From contig CAMZOI010000001.1 in assembly GCA_947331495.1 (NCBI GenBank), positions 1 through 64,000 of the forward strand: a DNA stretch of 64,000 nt, in the 5' to 3' direction. Position 1 is the first letter of the stretch. Every line of letters starts with the position of its first letter. Source of the stretch: Erythrobacteraceae bacterium Alg239-R51. GTDB lineage: Bacteria; Pseudomonadota; Alphaproteobacteria; Sphingomonadales; Sphingomonadaceae. Below are positions 62,425 to 64,000 of the stretch, one piece after another. A program made the position numbers and the translations under genes. Below the pieces are notes generated by a model. It saw only the letters and a program-made list of their open reading frames with translations, was not told the DNA's origin and made no database searches.

Positions 62425-62870
62425 AACAGCTTGTCGCTCCGATGGCTGGCGTGATGCTTGTCTCGGCGCCCCTGCTTGCGGCGGGTGAAGACGGTGCCCG
62501 CGTGACGGTGACCGTTACCGATTTGCGAAGTGCGGATGGAGTTGTGCGTGCCTGCATGACCCACGATGAAGCCAGCTTTCCCAAGTGTCGCGGTGTGCCC
62601 GGCGCGTATGGCGCAAAGGTCATGGCGCACGAGGGCAGCCTGACCTTCACCTTCGACAATGTCCTGCCCGGTCATTACGCCATCGCCCTCCTTCATGACG
62701 AAAATGCCAACGGAAAAGCCGACCGCGCACTTGGCATGATGCCAAGCGAGGGTTTTGGGTTTTCACGCGACGCGAAGGTGCGGATGGGTCCACCCAGATT
62801 CGACGATGCGGTTTTCGATGTCGGGACGACCGACCGCGCGATGAAGATCAAGATGCGCTATATGCTGTGA
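62421..62870 (+). CDS. exported DUF2141 domain protein, coupled to the hydroxylase
   Basis: A 149-residue protein using GTG at 62421, which overlaps the hydroxylase stop. A signal peptide (VKQLVAPMAGVMLVSAPLLA) precedes a DUF2141 beta-sandwich: RVTVTVTDLRSADGVVRACM, PGHYAIALLHDENANGKADR and the end KIKMRYML. The HDENANGKAD stretch again looks like a metal loop. It is a paralogue of the gene at 54541-55038 (shared R-M-R-Y or K-M-R-Y ending). Coupling to a lipid hydroxylase suggests an outer-membrane or periplasmic lipid or carotenoid function. Confidence 0.85.
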   Translation: MKQLVAPMAGVMLVSAPLLAAGEDGARVTVTVTDLRSADGVVRACMTHDEASFPKCRGVPGAYGAKVMAHEGSLTFTFDNVLPGHYAIALLHDENANGKADRALGMMPSEGFGFSRDAKVRMGPPRFDDAVFDVGTTDRAMKIKMRYML

Positions 62871-62908
62871 GATCGCCGGTCCCGAAGCCCACGAGACGGT
62901 TCATCGGG

Positions 62909-62923
62909 TTAACCATATGTTTA
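62909..62923. promoter_or_regulatory. CtrA-like box TTAA-N7-TTTA
   Basis: TTAA (62909-62912) and TTTA (62920-62923) are seven bases apart, one base from the CtrA consensus TTAA-N7-TTAA, and the first half continues as TTAACCAT, the favoured variant. It is 59 bases before the PAS-domain gene start. CtrA control of that gene is plausible. Confidence 0.45.
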
Positions 62924-62981
62924 CCACGAGCGCCCAGAACGCTTTGCTATTGAGCCAAATTCTTCGGGGGCGAGTGTATCC

Positions 62982-64000
62982 ATGGACAGGCTGGGCGGCT
63001 ATTTCGGCGCGCAAGACGAACAAGAGGATTACGACGACTTCGTCGACGGGTCCGAGGTCGATCTCGATTCGCCACCTTCTCCGGTTGGTCAGGACGAACG
63101 CCGGATGCAGGTGCGTGCCTACAACCACTGGGCCAGTCTTCTCGGCGATCTGAACTTTCCCAATGTCGAGGACCTCGATCCCGAATCGCTCGATGATTTC
63201 GGTCCGTACTCGGTCTTGCTCGATTTTACAGACGGCATCGACGATCCCGGAGTCCGGTTCGTGGGTCGCGAGCTCGAAGCGGAATGCGGACACGACAGTT
63301 CGATGGCTCGCTTGTCGGAAGTGCCCGGTCGTTCCGTGCTCAGCCGTATCACCGACCATTATATGCAGATCCTTGCCAACCAGGCACCGATCGGGTTCGA
63401 GGCCGAATTCGTCAACGATCACGGAACCACCGTGCTGTACCGCGGCATTCTGCTGCCCTTCTCGTCCAACGACGCCTCGATCGATTACATCTTCGGAGTT
63501 ATCAACTGGAAGGAAATGGCCGATCCAACCACCGCCGACGAACTGCTGCTCCAGATCGATCAGGCATTAGGCAAGGACAGTGACGACGCGGAGACCGGCC
63601 AGCCTGTCGAGACTGCGGAATGTCTCGTCGAAGACGAACGCGAAGACGCGATGGCGGAACCGGCAAATGCCGAAATGGCCGGAGATGGCGCGTCACTCTC
63701 GCTGCCGTCGCCAGCTTTCGGGCAAAATGTGGTAGATGACAACGAAGAGAGTTCCCCCGAAACGTTCACAGAACGCGCGGCAAAGCCCGGTCGCGGCGTG
63801 GATGCGCTGGGCAACCCGGTCGGGGGCCACGTTTTCGATGACGAAGGGGCTCCCGAAAACGATTATGCGGAAGAATTCGACACGGGGATCAAGACTGCAG
63901 CCGATTACGGCCTTCCCGATTGGGACGATGAACCCGACGAGGAGGATGTCGATGATGTTGTCGATCCGCTCGCGGACGAAGAGACGTCGAGCAGCCTGAT
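62982..64000 (+). CDS. acidic PAS-domain protein (PAS_5-like), incomplete at the right edge
   Basis: Open from the ATG at 62982 to the end of the window: 339 codons with no stop. Residues ~40-180 hold a PAS_5-like domain (MQVRAYNHWASLLGDLNFPN, DFGPYSVLLDFTDGIDDPGV and RFVGRELEAECG to IDYIFGVINWKEM). The rest is an acidic, disordered-looking tail rich in D and E (DWDDEPDEEDVDDVVDPLAD). PAS_5 proteins of alphaproteobacteria are linked to cell-cycle or motility control but are not characterised. A GGGGGCGAG precedes the start. The CtrA-like box is upstream. Shorter frames in this stretch are shadows. Confidence 0.8.
   Translation, partial: MDRLGGYFGAQDEQEDYDDFVDGSEVDLDSPPSPVGQDERRMQVRAYNHWASLLGDLNFPNVEDLDPESLDDFGPYSVLLDFTDGIDDPGVRFVGRELEAECGHDSSMARLSEVPGRSVLSRITDHYMQILANQAPIGFEAEFVNDHGTTVLYRGILLPFSSNDASIDYIFGVINWKEMADPTTADELLLQIDQALGKDSDDAETGQPVETAECLVEDEREDAMAEPANAEMAGDGASLSLPSPAFGQNVVDDNEESSPETFTERAAKPGRGVDALGNPVGGHVFDDEGAPENDYAEEFDTGIKTAADYGLPDWDDEPDEEDVDDVVDPLADEETSSSL

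Noticed and set aside
62917..63814. Short frames on both strands around 63 kb
   Set aside because: They lie inside the long open PAS frame at 62982-64000 and have no features; they are shadows.

Overview
The window is about 64 kb of a GC-rich alphaproteobacterial chromosome. The gene content fits Sphingomonadales, most likely an Erythrobacter/Qipengyuania-type member of the Erythrobacteraceae. Pointers are the ~1,565-residue NAD-glutamate dehydrogenase, a CYP153-type P450, a GTTC-N7-GTTC LexA box in front of mmcB, IHF-beta, a cyanide-insensitive-type bd oxidase, and many sphingomonad-style hypothetical proteins. The genus is inferred from family resemblance, not from rRNA; no rRNA gene lies in the window. 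I see no phage, insertion sequence, integron or CRISPR array. It reads as core chromosome with dense, often 1-4 base overlapping genes. The first ~67 bases are a G/C homopolymer palindrome that looks like an assembly edge.

Layout. 0-8 kb: an HTH/DUF4019 regulator, a ribbon-helix-helix protein, murA and galU (envelope precursors), a P450/acyl-CoA ligase pair and an M23 endopeptidase. 7.6-8.2 kb: a gene-free stretch with several strong inverted repeats. 8-23 kb: bcp-glnE, an M28 peptidase, agmatine deiminase, thrS-TauE, a PhoD phosphatase, a three-gene membrane/XRE operon with a palindromic operator candidate, then a hydrolase-TPR-luciferase-like operon. 23-34 kb: NAD-GDH, a ferredoxin-reductase-like flavoprotein, queG, a NatAB-type ABC exporter, CYP153 and an exported MsrB. 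34-39 kb: a GT-C/GtrA/UGM-like surface-glycan operon, a double PilZ protein, tRNA-Leu and ihfB. 39-46 kb: GntR, a POT peptide transporter, a pair of secreted amidohydrolases (one without its metal ligands), a periplasmic FKBP and NnrU. 46-54 kb: crotonase, dxs, a Zur-like Fur protein, msrA with a coupled micro-ORF, and rpe-heparinase-purH. 54-60 kb: a DUF2141 protein, a diacylglycerol-kinase/Tam41-like pair, cydAB with a 40-residue DUF2474 partner, and tRNA-Arg. 60-64 kb: a solo spore-coat-U protein, SOS-regulated mmcB, a hydroxylase/DUF2141 pair, and an acidic PAS protein that runs off the right edge.

How the genes fit together. Much of the window serves the envelope: peptidoglycan precursors and remodelling, nucleotide sugars, surface glycan, phospholipid precursor supply, and extracytoplasmic repair of oxidised methionine by both MsrA and MsrB. 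The most interesting candidate is the overlapping pair of a diacylglycerol kinase and a protein resembling mitochondrial Tam41. Together they would convert diacylglycerol to phosphatidate and then to CDP-diacylglycerol outside the CdsA route. Other points worth checking are the catalytically degenerate amidohydrolase partner, the structured intergenic region near 8 kb, the membrane/XRE operon, and a terminator buried inside a convergent coding sequence.
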